This document shows, piece after piece, positions 5,307 through 5,310 of a DNA stretch of 5,310 bases. The notes beneath the pieces are model-generated. The model searched no databases. It worked only from the letters and a program-made list of their open reading frames with translations, and was not told the origin of the DNA. Each line of letters begins with the position of its first letter. Positions within the stretch are counted from its first letter, which is position 1. This DNA is from Nostoc cf. edaphicum LEGE 07299 (GTDB lineage Bacteria > Cyanobacteriota > Cyanobacteriia > Cyanobacteriales > Nostocaceae), in assembly GCF_015207245.1 (NCBI RefSeq), contig NZ_JADEXF010000326.1, positions 1 through 5,310 of the forward strand, written 5' to 3'. The translations under genes and the position numbers were made by a program.

Positions 5307-5310
5307 TAAT

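Noticed and set aside
5013..5309. 98-codon plus-strand frame ending in EPQKVN repeats
   Set aside because: It starts at TTG inside a palindromic repeat, lacks a ribosome binding site, and its first 20 residues are translated repeat DNA. It is kept as a DNA repeat, with the coding question raised as a finding.

Overview
The window reads as chromosomal DNA from a filamentous, probably Nostocales-type, cyanobacterium. Six copies of the HIP1 core GCGATCGC occur in 5.3 kb. The intergenic DNA is full of the short repeats typical of these genomes: heptamer arrays, small palindromes, CGCAGAG runs and a 21-bp tandem array. The proteins (MalQ, RidA, a long pentapeptide-repeat protein and a PIN-type toxin-antitoxin pair) also look cyanobacterial.

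Layout. Positions 1-1402, minus strand: malQ, a 4-alpha-glucanotransferase whose last few dozen codons lie beyond the left edge. Positions 1403-1750: a gene-free block of repeats bounded by two heptamer arrays in opposite orientation. Positions 1751-2182, plus strand: a Nudix hydrolase with a perfect Nudix box. Positions 2183-2292: a short repeat, then a possible promoter with an inverted repeat. Positions 2293-3599: a pentapeptide-repeat gene broken by one missing base near 2661, whose downstream part runs without a stop into a complete RidA (131 aa). Positions 3613-4285: a toxin-antitoxin pair with an ATGA overlap; the PIN toxin is broken by one missing base at 4166. Positions 4434-4907: a conserved helical protein of unknown function with a good ribosome binding site. 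Positions 4914-5306: a terminator-like hairpin, two further palindromes and eleven 21-bp repeats.

From 2293 to 4285 everything is on one strand with short gaps (13 bp between ridA and the antitoxin, a 4-bp overlap inside the pair), so one transcript is plausible. No shared pathway is evident: malQ is glucan metabolism, RidA removes reactive enamines, and the PIN pair is a stress or maintenance module. The most notable points are the pentapeptide-RidA in-frame fusion, two single-T deficits in separate genes (decay, sequencing error or, less likely, recoding), and the repeat-built intergenic blocks. I found no convincing new defence or other multi-gene system.
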